Shown piece by piece: positions 46,531 through 57,928 of a stretch of 64,000 nt of DNA. The notes beneath the pieces were generated by a model that saw only the letters and a program-made list of their open reading frames with translations, searched no databases and was not told the origin of the DNA. The stretch is from Diatrype stigma (taxonomy: Eukaryota; Ascomycota; Sordariomycetes; Xylariales; Diatrypaceae): assembly GCA_022225965.2 (NCBI GenBank), contig JAKJXP020000084.1, forward strand, positions 153,042 through 217,041. The letters run 5' to 3'. The first letter of the stretch is position 1, and each line of letters begins with the position of its first letter. The translations under genes and the position numbers were made by a program.

Positions 46531-47177
46531 GGTTATAAGGCCCGGGATAACGCCCAAATAGGCAATATACACCTATAGGACCTTTATACGGCTTATAAAA
46601 GCCAGTATATCTCTTCTAAAAAAGGTTACCCTAAAGGAAACAACAGATATAATACAACTAAGGTTATCTTTAACCCATTTACTTATATCTCGACCAATAC
46701 TTATCCGAATCGGGAAATTTCTATACCATTAAAATCCTCTTAATTAGAATAATTAAATTTTAAGACCGATTTATTATACCTATTCTTTCCGTTAAAACAT
46801 AAAGTAATTACCATCTAAATATTTCTGTTATAAATATATCAAATCTTTTTATCCCATTACTCGTCCGTATTTTTACTAAACCTTACCCGATCTGAACGAA
46901 ACTTAAATCATTCGACAGCTTAATTAATCAAGTTTCATATTTTAAGACAGAATTTTTTTACTTCTATTACCTATGGAAATAGAAATTATTTATTAAGCAG
47001 TATTTTATATTGCTGTATCATCTTTAATTATTACCGATATTTACTTTACGGTTACTTCTTATCTAACCGTTAGAAAAATACGCGATTTATATCATTCGAA
47101 TCAAAAGAATTTAAGCTTCCAGATTCTAAAAGGGATTAATTTTACCGTTATCCCTTTTTATACAATTACTTACAACA

Positions 47178-50100
47178 ATGGGAATTAATCCTTAAAGCCG
47201 CATTACGCTGCTTAAGGGCATAAAGAATTATGAAATATGGGCCATTAAAGCAAAGGCTACCCTTATAAAGGAAAATCTAAACCATGCCCTTACTTTGGAA
47301 ATAAAGGAAACAGCCATAACAACTATAAAAATCCAGGAAAGCCAGGAAAGCCAGAAAAATCAAGAAATCCCTATTTCTTTCAAAACGTTAATCCAAAAGG
47401 ATAATAATAAAGCCTTAGCCACCATATAACTCCTTTGCGAAAAAGGTCCCTTAATTTATATTAAATCCATATTAAACTATAAGAAAGTTTGGAAGGCCTT
47501 AAAAAATCATTACCGGCCAAAAGGATTTATAATAGAATTTCTACTGCTAAAGAAATTCTTTAATTCCTTTATAAAAGATTTTGATACCTTCGAAGCTTAT
47601 CTTAATAAAATAAGGTTTATAACGAACAAGCTTAAGCTAAATAAAATAAACCTTTCAAATTAGGTTATAATTGCTTAGGTATTAAATAATTTACCCGAAA
47701 AATATAAAGCCTTCGTTTAAAATATCACCTAATTTTTACGTCAAGATTTTTCAGCAATTTCCAAAAATACCCTGTTTTCTTTCTTAATGGATAAATCCAG
47801 AAGAATGGATAAAAAGGAGAAAATCCTATATGTAAAAAGCAAGAAGCCCTGGAAACAGAAAAAACAGATATACTGCAACCATTGCAAAATCCAGGGGCAC
47901 CAGGAAAAGGACTATTATTTCCTTTACTCCAATAAGGCTTCAAAGAGCTGAAAAAAGAAAAATAGGATAAATAAGAAACAGTCCGGCCCTAAAAGGGATA
48001 AAAAAAAACAAAAGGAAAATAATTCCTTAAAATCCACCAGCTCCAGTAGCTCAAGGAGGGAAAAACGGGAAAAGAAACAAAAGGACCTTCTAGGTGCCTT
48101 AATCGATTCCGAAAAGGACACCTTTATTTTGGGCCCTATATCGGAAAAATCTAACAAAAGGGAAAACGAGGATTTATTTGAATTAGATCTTTCCGAATCC
48201 CTTTTTCCTTTTACGCCCGAAAGGATGGATATAAACGATTTTAAAGTAAGTCGTTATAATACAAATAAAGCCAGCTTTATATATAATATTAACTCTGGCC
48301 CAGATTATTTAAATTCTACGAAATTTAAGGATAGGGGTATAATAAAGCTAATTGCGAATAACGGGGCCACTTTTATTATTATAACTAATAGAAATCTATT
48401 AATTAATATAAAGCAAATTCACAAAATCGTAAAATGGAACAACGTACGTTCCCTTATTATAAAAGAAGCTGGTAATTTAATAATACAGTATATTACTTTT
48501 AAAAAGGTATATACAATAAAAGGGGTTAATTATATTCCAAAGCTAGGTATTAACCTTTTATCCATAAATAAGTTCAAGAATTGTTATATAGTTATAAATG
48601 CTATTAACAGCATTAAGCTATATAATAAAAATAAGGACCTTATTACAGAAGGATATTACAAAAACGGGTTATATTATATACCGTTTAAGGTGGTTACCGG
48701 CCAAAATAAGCCAAAAAATATATTGAATCTCATTGATTAGCCTATATCTAATAAGCTTATTATATGGCATAACAAAATGGGTCACCTATCCTTAAAGCCC
48801 TTAGCAGAATTCCTTGTATTTAAAGGGGTAAAAATTTCGAAAAAGGAATACATCCAGTATAATAACTGGAAGTGTAATATTTGCAATATAGCAAAGAACC
48901 ACCGCAGGATAAATAAAACGGCTATAAACCAAAAGGAGTATAATATTATACAAAGGGTACACAGTAACCTAGGGGGTCCATTACTTAATACCTATAATAG
49001 GTATAAATATTATATTACCTTTTTGGATAAACGAAGCCGTTATATGGAAATTAAGCTGTTAAATTCAAAATCAGAAGCTCTGGAAGCCTTTAAGGTATAT
49101 AAGCTGCAGGCTGAAAATCAAACAAAGCATAAAATAAAGGAGTTTTTTACAGATAACGGTACGGAATATATAAATTCACGCTTCGAAATTTACCTACAAA
49201 CGTACGGTATTATCCACCATACAACTCCTGCTTATATAAAGGAACCTAATGGTTTAATAAAACGTATTAACCTAATCTTATTAAATAAAGTACGGGCGTT
49301 CCTTATTTCCTCCGGCTTACTTAATTACCTTTAGGATAAAGCCCTATTGGCAGCGGCTTATATATATAACCGTACCCCATATAAGGCTTTAAATTATAAG
49401 CAGCCCTTTAAAATTTATTATGGGCATAAGCCGTATATTAATAATCTATATATATAGGGCTTTATGTATTATTATAATACTAATAAATACCGGCATAAAC
49501 TGGACCCTAAAACTAGAAAAGGGGTTATTATCGGCTACGGCACCGAAAATAAAAATTACAAAATCTGGGATATAATAACCCAAAGGCCTATATGGGCTAA
49601 GGACGTTAATATAAGGGACGATATTTTTATTAAGGACCTTAATAATAACAATATAAGCCAAGGGGGTACCCTGGAAGCCGTAAATAATATAGAAGAATTT
49701 CCTTATATCCAAAATAAGGGGGTAACAGAAAGTCCAGCTATACCGAAGCCCTTTTACCTGCTTAATAAGCCTATAACGGCTATAGGTTTAAATAATAAAC
49801 CTATAACGGCTACGGAAGCTTCGGGAATTATACCAGCTGATTTAGCTAATAATTTTGATTATAAGCAAATAAAGGAATTACCGGGTAGACGGTATGCAAC
49901 TAAAGCAGCTATAGCTGCTATAAGTAATCCAATAAAACGAGCAGCCGCTGTTACTACAGCTAATCGAAATTTAAATAATAACCAGAATTCAAATAAAAGG
50001 GTTAAGCTTAATAACTTAACCCCTATATCTTTAAGCTTTCCTATACCTTCAAATCCTATACAGGACTGTATAAAGATTAATACAGACCATTTATTATATA

Positions 50101-52637
50101 CAGTGGAAGATACGTTATTATTTAATTAGCTTATAAGTATAAAAAGAAAAGGAAAAGCTGATTTTATTCTTTCGGCTTTTATAACCGAACCAGTTACGTA
50201 TAAGCAAGCAATGGGTGGTATAGACCGAGAATCCTGGTATTTAGCCTGCAAAGCAGAAATAACGGAACTAAAGAAACAGAATACCTAAGACAACTCCCCC
50301 CCTCACGCACCACCCCCCTCACGACCCGCTATTTCACACACAAAACCTCGAATTTTAACAGTAAATATTTAAATAACGAAAATACATAAAGCTAATCCGA
50401 AAACGGCATTTTAATCCTTTTAAGCATAAGATTGTAAAATTAAGTTTTTACGTAATTATATTAATAATTACGCGTATAATTTCATGTTAAATAATAAGAA
50501 GTACCATATTAACATATCGCCATATAAATTACTAGTAAAAATGTAAAAAGGTACTTAAATATAAAAAGTTTAATAACTTTTCAAATAAAGAACTTATTAA
50601 AGTGCACTTAAAAGAATTATAAATATAAGTATATGATAAGTATTATAACGGTTAAATATATATAAAAAGAATTTTATTCGATTTATTATTTAAGTTTTTC
50701 GAAAATTTTAACCCCGTTACTAAGTTTTACGCTATATGTTATACATTTTTATACGTAATTTTTCGATGTATTTTAATAATAACTTATTATTTAATGCGTA
50801 TTTTATAAAACCACTTATTATTATATATAATTTATATAATATATTTATATAAAATCAGTTTTATTTACTTTTTATATATATATTTATTATATTATACGTA
50901 AAATAAAAATATAATCTTTATATATTTTTATATATTCTTTTTAAATTTATATATAGCTCTTATTATAATACTGTTATATTTAAGTTCATATGCATTTAAA
51001 AGAGCGTTAAAAGAAGTATAAAAATCTTTAAACTGCATATTTATTAAAGCGGTTATTAAATTTTTATGATGGTTTAAAGCTAAGTGATGCGTGAGGGGGG
51101 TGGTGCGTAAGGGGGGGGTTTGTCTTATAGTATAATGGACCTACCTAAGGAAAAACACCCTATAGGAACCCGTTGGCTGTTTAAATCCAAACCTATTACT
51201 AAAGGCAGCTTTATTAAACCTAACTGAATAACCAATAAGGATAAATCTAAACGCTTTAAAGCTAGATTTATTATATAAGAATATAACCAACAGTTAAGGG
51301 TGGATTATTTGGAAACCTTTTCCATTATAGCCAGACCGGAAACGTGGCACTTATTATTAATAATAGCCGTTAATAAGGGGTGGCCTATAATACAATACGA
51401 CGTTCAAAACGCTTTTGTTTATTTTGATATAAATACAGAAATCTATATACGGCTGCCAGAAGGTTTTTATTTAAAGGCCTACAATAAGGTAATTAAGCTT
51501 AATAAAGCCTTATACGGCTTAAAGCAATTACCCAGGCTTTGGTATAAATTCCTATCCCAAATATTACTAGCCGAAGGATTTATTATATTTCCTTACGACG
51601 AAGGAGTATTTATAAATAAAATAAGCAATACTGTTATTATCTGTTATATAAACGACTTATTAATAATAAGCCCGTCCGAAGTTGGTATAAATAATTTAGC
51701 CATAAAGCTGTTAAAATCTATTAAGCTAAATAAAATAGGTTTCGTTTTTACCTATTTAGGTAACGATTTAAAAATCGATTATCCTAATAAGGAAATACGT
51801 ATAAGCCAAAAACGATATATAAAAAAGCTGTTTATTAAATATAATATACGTAATAATCCAAATATAAAGCCAGGAAATACTCCTTATACTTTCGGCCTTA
51901 AGCTTGAGAAAAATAAATCAACAGCTTCAAATATAAAAGTTGTGGATTATTAAAAGCAAATAGGTTCTTTATTATACCTAGCTTTAAAATTTCGACCTGA
52001 TATAACTTACGTTATATACATCTGTACCAGATTTATGAGTAACCCAAATATAAACCATTTTAAGGAGTTATATAAAATCTGGGGGTATTTATTAAAACAC
52101 CTTAATATAAGGGTTATATATAAGTGCAACGGAGTTTTGGAATTAAAGGTTTATACAGATTCTGACTGGGGAAATGACTTATCAGATAGAAAATTTATAA
52201 GTGGGTATATAACCAGCTTAGCAAATAAGGGTAATTTTAACCCTATAAGCTGGACCTTTTAACTTCAGAAAACAGTATCCTTAAGTTTCTGTGAAGCAGA
52301 ATATATGGCTTTAAAGGAAGGATTAAAAGAAACCGTATATCTAGGTAATATGCTTAATTACTTAAATAAAGAATTAAACCTAGGTTATCCGGACCAGCTT
52401 CTAAAGGTATATGTAGATAACGATGCCGCCCAAAAGCTGGCTAATAACCTTGAATTCCATAAAAGAACTAAGCATATAAATATAACTTATTACTTTAATA
52501 GGGAGGTGGTAACAAATAATAAGGCTGTATTATACCATATTAATACAATAAAATAGCTAGCTGATTTTTTAACAAAGCCGGTATCCAGCGTTATATTAAA
52601 TAAGCTGATGAAATTAGCCAATATAATCAGTATATAG
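47178..52637 (+). pseudogene. Copia 1 Gag-Pol polyprotein, broken by RIP stops
   Basis: Start ATG at 47,178 and final TAG at 52,635 share one frame, about 1,540 codons once the 840-base insertion is removed. Gag includes IKNYEIWAIKAKATL and a zinc knuckle CNHCKIQGHQEKDYY whose last Cys is now Tyr. Integrase has HNKMGHLS..CNICNIAK and the core FTDNGTEY..IKEPNGL. Reverse transcriptase has YDVQNAFVYFDINTEIYIRL, ALYGLKQLPRLWY and YINDLLIIS. RNase H has YTDSDWGNDLSDRKFISGY, CEAEYMALKEG and DNDAAQKLANN with HKRTKHI. The order Gag-PR-IN-RT-RH is copia. The YINDLL site (normally YVDDLL) and the internal TAG/TAA (for example 48,738) show it is inactive. It is still unusually readable for a RIP-mutated element. 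Confidence 0.85.
50286..51127. mobile_element. Non-autonomous TA-site DNA transposon (MITE-like) with GC-rich inverted ends
   Basis: The element runs 50,288-51,125 (838 bp) between duplicated TA. The left end AGACAACTCCCCCCCTCACG and the reverse complement of the right end AGACAAACCCCCCCCTTACG match for about 35 bases, continuing as CACCACCCCCCTCAC on both. The second copia copy has the uninterrupted site (61,681-61,700), which confirms the insertion point. The interior is AT-rich and has no ORF, so it needs a transposase from elsewhere. TA duplication suggests the Tc1/mariner-pogo superfamily, by inference. Element plus one TA is 840 bases, so the host frame is not shifted. Confidence 0.85.
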
Positions 52638-53078
52638 TGGTTTTATTCCTTCAAAGGTTTTCCTACTGAAAGCCTAATTTTTTCCGTATACGTACGTTTT
52701 ATCCTGGACTTCATACGATAAACAGGTAATTTTTTATTAATTTTTTAATACCGAATAAAAAAAGGATAAGCTGGAAAGCTTCCTATACTCCAATAGGGGC
52801 TCATACAGTTATACACAAGCACAGCCTTGCTTATATAATTGCAAGCTGTTCTAATATAGCCTTGCTTATATAATTACAAGCCGGCAAAGTAAGTGCTTAG
52901 TTAATTACAACTACCTATATACCTGCATCTATTAGCCGCTTATATAATTACCTTTCTTTTTATATAGGTTTTACCGTTATAACGGCTTTCCTAATATATA
53001 TACATACGTTATTTAGTTATAAGGATAAATCCTATACGTTAATGCTTACCTACGGCCCTCGATAATTATTAAGGGAGA

Positions 53079-53479
53079 GTGTAGGATTTGTTAAATGCAG
53101 CAAGACAGTATAACAAAGCAATTACAAAGGAGTTGCACTTATACAGCAGAATTACTATTGGAAACGGTATACTGCCGGAAGCAATTACTGTATGGAATAA
53201 AGGAAACAAGGACTTCCATTGTAATAGAAAGGATAGGGACAATTACCGCATTAGGAAATACTCTATATATAAATAGGGGTAACAGCCACCTAGCTGATAT
53301 ACAGGAAGTCGGGACCTAACACACACACACACACACACTTATACACATACACGAATACTACTTCCTACTTGAATAATTACCTTTATATACGTCTGCTTAA
53401 CCTTACTTAGTGCCTATTTATTCCACTGCTACATCCGTATTATCCAATACAGTATAACCATATACCGTATAATCTTATA
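53079..53479 (+). repeat. Copia 1 3' LTR
   Basis: 401 bases beginning TGTAGGATTTGTTAAATGC. It is followed directly by ATGCC, which matches the bases before the 5' LTR. Confidence 0.9.
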
Positions 53480-55025
53480 ATGCCGTATATAAATATGCCG
53501 TCGATTAAAATAAAAAATTTTCCAAAATAACGCCTAAAAGCGGCCCTTTATTTTTCGGCAATTAAAAAAAACGAAAAATCCCGAAAAAAACCTTCGCTCA
53601 TAAAAAAGATTTCGAAAAAGGGAAATATGTTAATATTCGGCTTAACCGAAAGAAAATTACGCATTTAAACGAATAACTAAATTATTTTCGGATTTTTCGG
53701 TATTACGGGCGAATTATTAAAGCCGGACGTAATAATATTCGAATTTTATTCGGATTTGTTATTACATTTCGTTATTTTATAATTTCCGTTATAATTAAGG
53801 CATTTATAAGGCTTTTTGTATTTATTATTAAGGGCTTTTCGAACGTATTTGTTTTTATTTTAATTACGGCAAATATTTCCTTAAAAGGTTTTTCGAGCCT
53901 TAAACGGCGCCGAAACGTTTTCGTTATATATTTTAAAGGCGCTAAAAAAAGGATTCGTTAATTTAATTCGGCTTTTCGTTTTTTTATTTTGCCGCATTAT
54001 AGCCGAAATTTATTGCGAAAACCATATAAGTTATTACGTATATAAATATATGCTTTATTCGGTAAGCTTATTTATATTTCGCTATATATCCGGCGAAACG
54101 TATTATATTTATTTATACGTTTGGATATATTAAAAAAAGGCGGACGTAAATTTTTATATATCGAATAAAGCATTAAAAAAAATATATAAGTCGGAATCGT
54201 AATAAAGAATCTTTTCGATATTAAAAACGAATCGAAATTCGGAATTAACGATGCAAACGTTTAAAGCTTCGTTTTGCGTTTCCGAATAAACGTTAATTCG
54301 AAACTTAATTAAATTTAAAAGCTTAAATTTAAATTCGAATATTTGCATTATATAACGTATTTTTATATCCGGCAATATATTTGTAATATTTATTACGATA
54401 TTAAAATATTTATTAATTTCGTCGTTTAAGTTCGAACCGCGCTTTCGGATTTTTTTTTTTCGTAATGCCGGCGGATTATTTTGTTTTGCAGCTTTTGCTT
54501 TTTTAATTCGATTTTGCGTATTTTAAGCCGGCGTTTATAAAAGTCGAGCTTTTTGGCCGAAAGAACGAATTTAAAGGACTTGTTAGTCGTATTTATGCGT
54601 AATTCTTTTACAAGCTTTGCGGCCGATAATAAGAAACCGACGATATCGGTTCCTAATATTATATTAAAAACCGCCGGCGCCTTTAATAAAAACCGCGTTA
54701 CGCGTTTTTCGATGTTTGCAGCAACGATTTTTAAAAGCGCGTTTTAGGTAATAAAAATAAATGTAAAGGTATTATTAAAATCCATCGTATCGGAATTTAT
54801 AAATAAATAATAATTAATTAATAAATCGAACTTAAAAAATACTCATAAAGATTCCGAATTAAAATTCGAAATAAAAGCGGCGGCGCAATTATAAAGCTAA
54901 TCGAATTATTAATTGTTATTATTATAAATAATAAATTACAGTATAAAACCCTTTTAAATCCGTAAATTAATTTATTAATAAAGAAACGAATTTCCAAGCA
55001 TATAAAACGGCATGATCTGTTATAT

Positions 55026-55782
55026 TCACATAAGGCTAATAACCGTCTCGAATGGCGGCTTATTCGGAGCATTAGGATGGCTACGAGTCGGTATGAACGA
55101 CTTGGTTTTCTCAAACGAACTCGCCAGCTCTTTCGATTCAGTCATGCTAATAGCCTCTTCCAATCTGACAAGGTCTTCCTCTTCCTCCTCCTTAATATGG
55201 GTGCTCAGATCCCGCCAGAGTCCTTTGATAGCAGGGATGAATTGCTCATCGCTCGGGCTGAGCTTCTGAAAAGTGTATAACTTCTCTTTTCTGGATTGAT
55301 GTCAATTGTCTTGTCGGCCACACCTATGTCCAAGAGTAGGGTGTAGTACGTACCTCTTGATGTTGCGAACGATCTTTCTCGGCTCGGCCACTGCCATCTG
55401 AGATAGTGCGCTCGAGAGCGGGATATACAACAAGCTCCTCGGCAATGGAGTGACGGGCGAGCTCCCACACGAAGGCGTTCTGGTAACGCTTCTGCTCATC
55501 GGGGTCGTTGGAGTTGATGATCTTGTTGTAGTAGAACTCCAACTGGTGGTGGTCTTCTTGGATGACCTGGCTGACCTTGAAGACCTGGGAGTGACCTAGC
55601 GACTCGTTACGCTCGTCTGGGAAATGGTATCTATCGCTCGCATAGCTTCGAATGAGGGTGTGTGGCTGTACTAGACTTTGCACGATTGCAACTCTAGTAA
55701 GCTTCGGCTGCACCCTCGTCTGCCCGCAAACCAGTCTCGTGACGTTGGCTGGTCTTACTGCACGATGAAGCATCTTGGACAT
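55026..55782 (-). CDS. Hemerythrin HHE cation-binding domain protein, probably mitochondrial
   Basis: Exons 55,782-55,354 and 55,265-55,026, with an 88-bp intron (GTACGT..TTTTCAG) and phase 0 on both sides, give 222 residues. I chose ATG 55,782 (MSKMLHRAVRP), although the frame is open to 55,896. From there the product starts with a basic, Arg-rich presequence ending RSYAS, as in imported mitochondrial proteins. The HHE domain follows: EDHHQLEFYYNKI (H78/H79), WELARHSIAEELVVYPALE (H111, E115), DRSQHQE (H141) and STHIKEEEEEDLVRLE (H166). These are the di-iron ligands of the family. The segment PTRSHPNAPNKPPFETVISLM is also typical. Relatives usually continue with a further segment (TAPIDxL-like), but here a TGA follows immediately, about 50 bases from the RIP-mutated R2. 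Oxygen or iron binding is inferred from the family. Confidence 0.85.
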
Positions 55783-56647
55783 GGATGATCTAGGTACTGT
55801 ATAATCTTGAGTAAGTAGGTATTCTTCTGCTTCTGTATGATGGTTTATGGTAGAATGGGCGAAAATATACCGTTCATGTAGCATAGTCGCGGTCACGATG
55901 ATGTCATTACTTGTCTATATGTTTCAAAGCACTTCCTTTCCTTCCCCACCATCATCACTACATCAATGAGCAACTGCTTAATGTTCAGTATGGATAGGTA
56001 CTACATACAACCTTTTATACATTAGTATTATAGCTTGTTTGGTTATTAAGAATCTTGATTTATACCTGCCACATTTTTGGTGCCTTGCCAATGCTAATAC
56101 CATTACCAGGGAGTGTTCCTATTGTTTCATTTCTTCAGGTCTTAATCTATCTCAATGCTCTAGGGAATTTACAATCAACCTTCCATGAGGTCTCCACCTA
56201 ATTCTAGAAATCAATTAACTTCATAGTTAACATGGTAAAATGCCAATCAGTTGATCAATCACATCTGATTGAAATCCCGCATTTCATGGGGTACGATATG
56301 CCGCTCTCTTAGCCCAAGCTCGTCACACTATCGCAGTACTAAAGGCAGGGGACGTAGCAACTATATAGCAATATGTCATAATGGATAAAGACTCGCTATT
56401 CTGGTACAAGAGGACCTAGAAACAATGGGTATCATAATGCTCCTCGTCCAAGTGATCCATTCATACAGCTTTATGCAATCGCTGTTATGCCAGACCTCAA
56501 CGCCTTATAACCAACCTCGAACCGTGTCCCAAACGCTCTTAAGATAACCCCTGTAGGTTTTCCCCAAACCCGCAGAAATCTAGATGCCCCAGACGCAACC
56601 GCCATAACCGTACGTTAAATCGTACAGCCTCACACTAGTCATCCCAG
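55783..56647. other. Intergenic stretch between the hemerythrin gene and protein B
   Basis: Normal composition and no convincing frame beyond the upstream extension of the hemerythrin ORF. It is the likely promoter of that gene and the 3' flank of protein B. No repeats were seen. Confidence 0.4.
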
Positions 56648-57530
56648 TCAGAATGTAGCTATCTGATGGAGCTCGTCCCAGAGGACATAGTCATCAATGT
56701 CAAAACTGGGATCTGTGGTCTTGTACGCCGCCGCCACACAGTCTACACGTGAGGTGATATGAAGTGCCTTCTGGGCGGCGCGTCGTGATGAATTATAGGA
56801 AGGTTCCTCTGTTGATGATCCATCCCTTGATGATCCATCTACCATTGAGCCCTCTGGCGAGTTCTCTGGTGACCCTTTGTGGCTCGGATGCCCCGGCGGG
56901 CAGAGATGGCGGAGCTCTTGTAGTGGTGCACACTCTTCCCGTCCCGAAACAGTGGCATAATCTTTACGATTTCCCCGTGAGTTGCCTGGTGGGAGGATTT
57001 CAAATCTGATTGAACGACGCAGAGGAGCCGGTGGCTGGCGGGTTTCTTGTCTCTTAATAGCCAGTTGTTGGGATAATAGTGATCGACCTCCATATTTGTT
57101 CGGCTGCTGCTTTGCAAATGGCGTCTTACCGGCTCCATGGTAGATAGCCGTATCTTCCTGCTCCTCTTCCGACTCCTCTTCTACAGCTGACTCCCAATTG
57201 GATTGAGGGGCCCTGGCAATTATATTAGCTGAAGTGAAGATCACGTATCAGTGAATCTACATACAAGTCTCGCTCAAGCCATTGTAGCACACCTGTATCT
57301 GCCGTAGGCTCCTCGCTAAGAGCAGTCGAGGCACACGAGAAGCAAGGGCATTCCCGCTTATGAAGGCTGGCTCCATGATCAACGATGTTGGCGTTGACAT
57401 CGTAGGCATGGTTGGTCGAGCTTGAGGCGCTTCTCTTACGAGAAGAGGTAGAGTCGCTCCTATGAAGCGCGTCGCAAGAGTTGACTGCCAATTGCTTCAG
57501 GGTGAAGCTCTCCGTGATCTTTACGGGCCC
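56648..57530 (-). pseudogene. Protein B: homologue of protein A, 5' part cut off by a copia insertion
   Basis: Visible exons are 57,530-57,293 and 57,228-56,648, with a 64-bp intron (GTGTGC..TTCAG) containing CACTGAT as branch site. Phases match (one plus two). The open frame runs to the copia junction at 57,530 without an ATG that fits, so the start lies beyond the element: 272 codons are visible. The exon 1 stretch YDVNANIVDHGASLHKREC parallels the exon 1 of protein A. The C-terminal part carries APLQELRHLCPPGHPSHK, then RVDC, and ends DIDDYVLWDELHQIATF. A long acidic stretch (EEESEEEQED) precedes. Codons are normal with no RIP inside. Function is unknown. Expression from a chance promoter in the LTR is possible. 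Confidence 0.7.
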
Positions 57531-57928
57531 TGTAGGATTTGCTGAATGCAGCAAGACAGTATAACAAAGCAACTACAAAGGAGTTGCACTTATATAGCAG
57601 AATTACTGCTGGGAACGGTATACTGCCGGAAGCAATTATTGTATGGGATAAAAGAAATAAGGACTTCCATTGTAATAAAAAGGATAGGAACAATTACCGC
57701 ATTAGGAAATACTCTATATATAAATAAGGGTAATAGCTACCTAGTTAATATATAGGAAGTCGGGACTTTATATACATATATACATACTTATACACATATA
57801 CGAATATTACTTCATACTTAAATAATTACCTTTATATACGTTTGCTTAACCTTATTTAATGCTTATTTATTCCATTGTTATATTCGTATTATTTAATACA
57901 ATATAACCATATACCGTATAATCTTATA
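57531..57928 (+). repeat. Copia 2 5' LTR
   Basis: 398 bases beginning TGTAGGATTTGCTGAATGC and ending ATCTTATA. It aligns over its whole length with the copia 1 LTRs. Confidence 0.9.

Larger units (their letters stand above)
46131..53479 (+). mobile_element. Ty1/copia retrotransposon 1, complete, lightly RIP-mutated
   Basis: LTRs at 46,131-46,530 and 53,079-53,479 are flanked by ATGCC (46,126-46,130 and 53,480-53,484). The LTRs begin TGTAGGATTTG and end ATCTTATA, where the expected CA has become TA. A purine tract (AAGGGAGAG) precedes the 3' LTR. One gag-pol frame runs from 47,178 to 52,637, interrupted only by stops and by a small DNA transposon. The 5' leader (46,531-47,177) and the 3' stretch (52,638-53,078) show no genes. 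The element is inserted in R2. Confidence 0.9.
13058..54976. other. AT-rich, RIP-mutated nested transposon block
   Basis: Over this whole interval CpA and TpG are nearly absent, TpA is abundant and every transposon frame is broken by TAA/TAG. Duplicated parts differ almost only by C-to-T or G-to-A changes (for example the two gypsy LTR pairs and R1 versus R2). This is the signature of repeat-induced point mutation. Composition switches sharply near 13,110 and 54,980. No intact host gene was found inside. Most open frames listed by a six-frame scan here are AT-rich artefacts. Confidence 0.9.
43269..54976 (+). mobile_element. Repeat R2, long copy of an unidentified element (split by copia)
   Basis: The left end (43,269-43,560) and right end (54,872-54,976) match R1. 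With the copia insertion removed, about 4.4 kb remains (43,269-46,130 plus 53,485-54,976). The interior is RIP-mutated. Short plus-strand patches on the left (for example RLCRYKNGVNCECISEIFARRC near 44,160) and minus-strand patches on the right (KKLDFYKRRLKIRKIELKKQ near 54,540) suggest former genes, possibly convergent. I recognise no transposase or reverse transcriptase, and no terminal inverted repeats. Class is unknown. Confidence 0.5.

Noticed and set aside
53325..53345. (CA)n tract as a possible CRISPR or telomere-like repeat
   Set aside because: A simple microsatellite inside the copia LTR, present in all LTR copies with variable length. No spacer structure.
13058..54976. Starship-type giant cargo element
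   Set aside because: No tyrosine recombinase (DUF3435) text, no captain gene at either edge, and the content is explained by nested retroelements and a Helitron.
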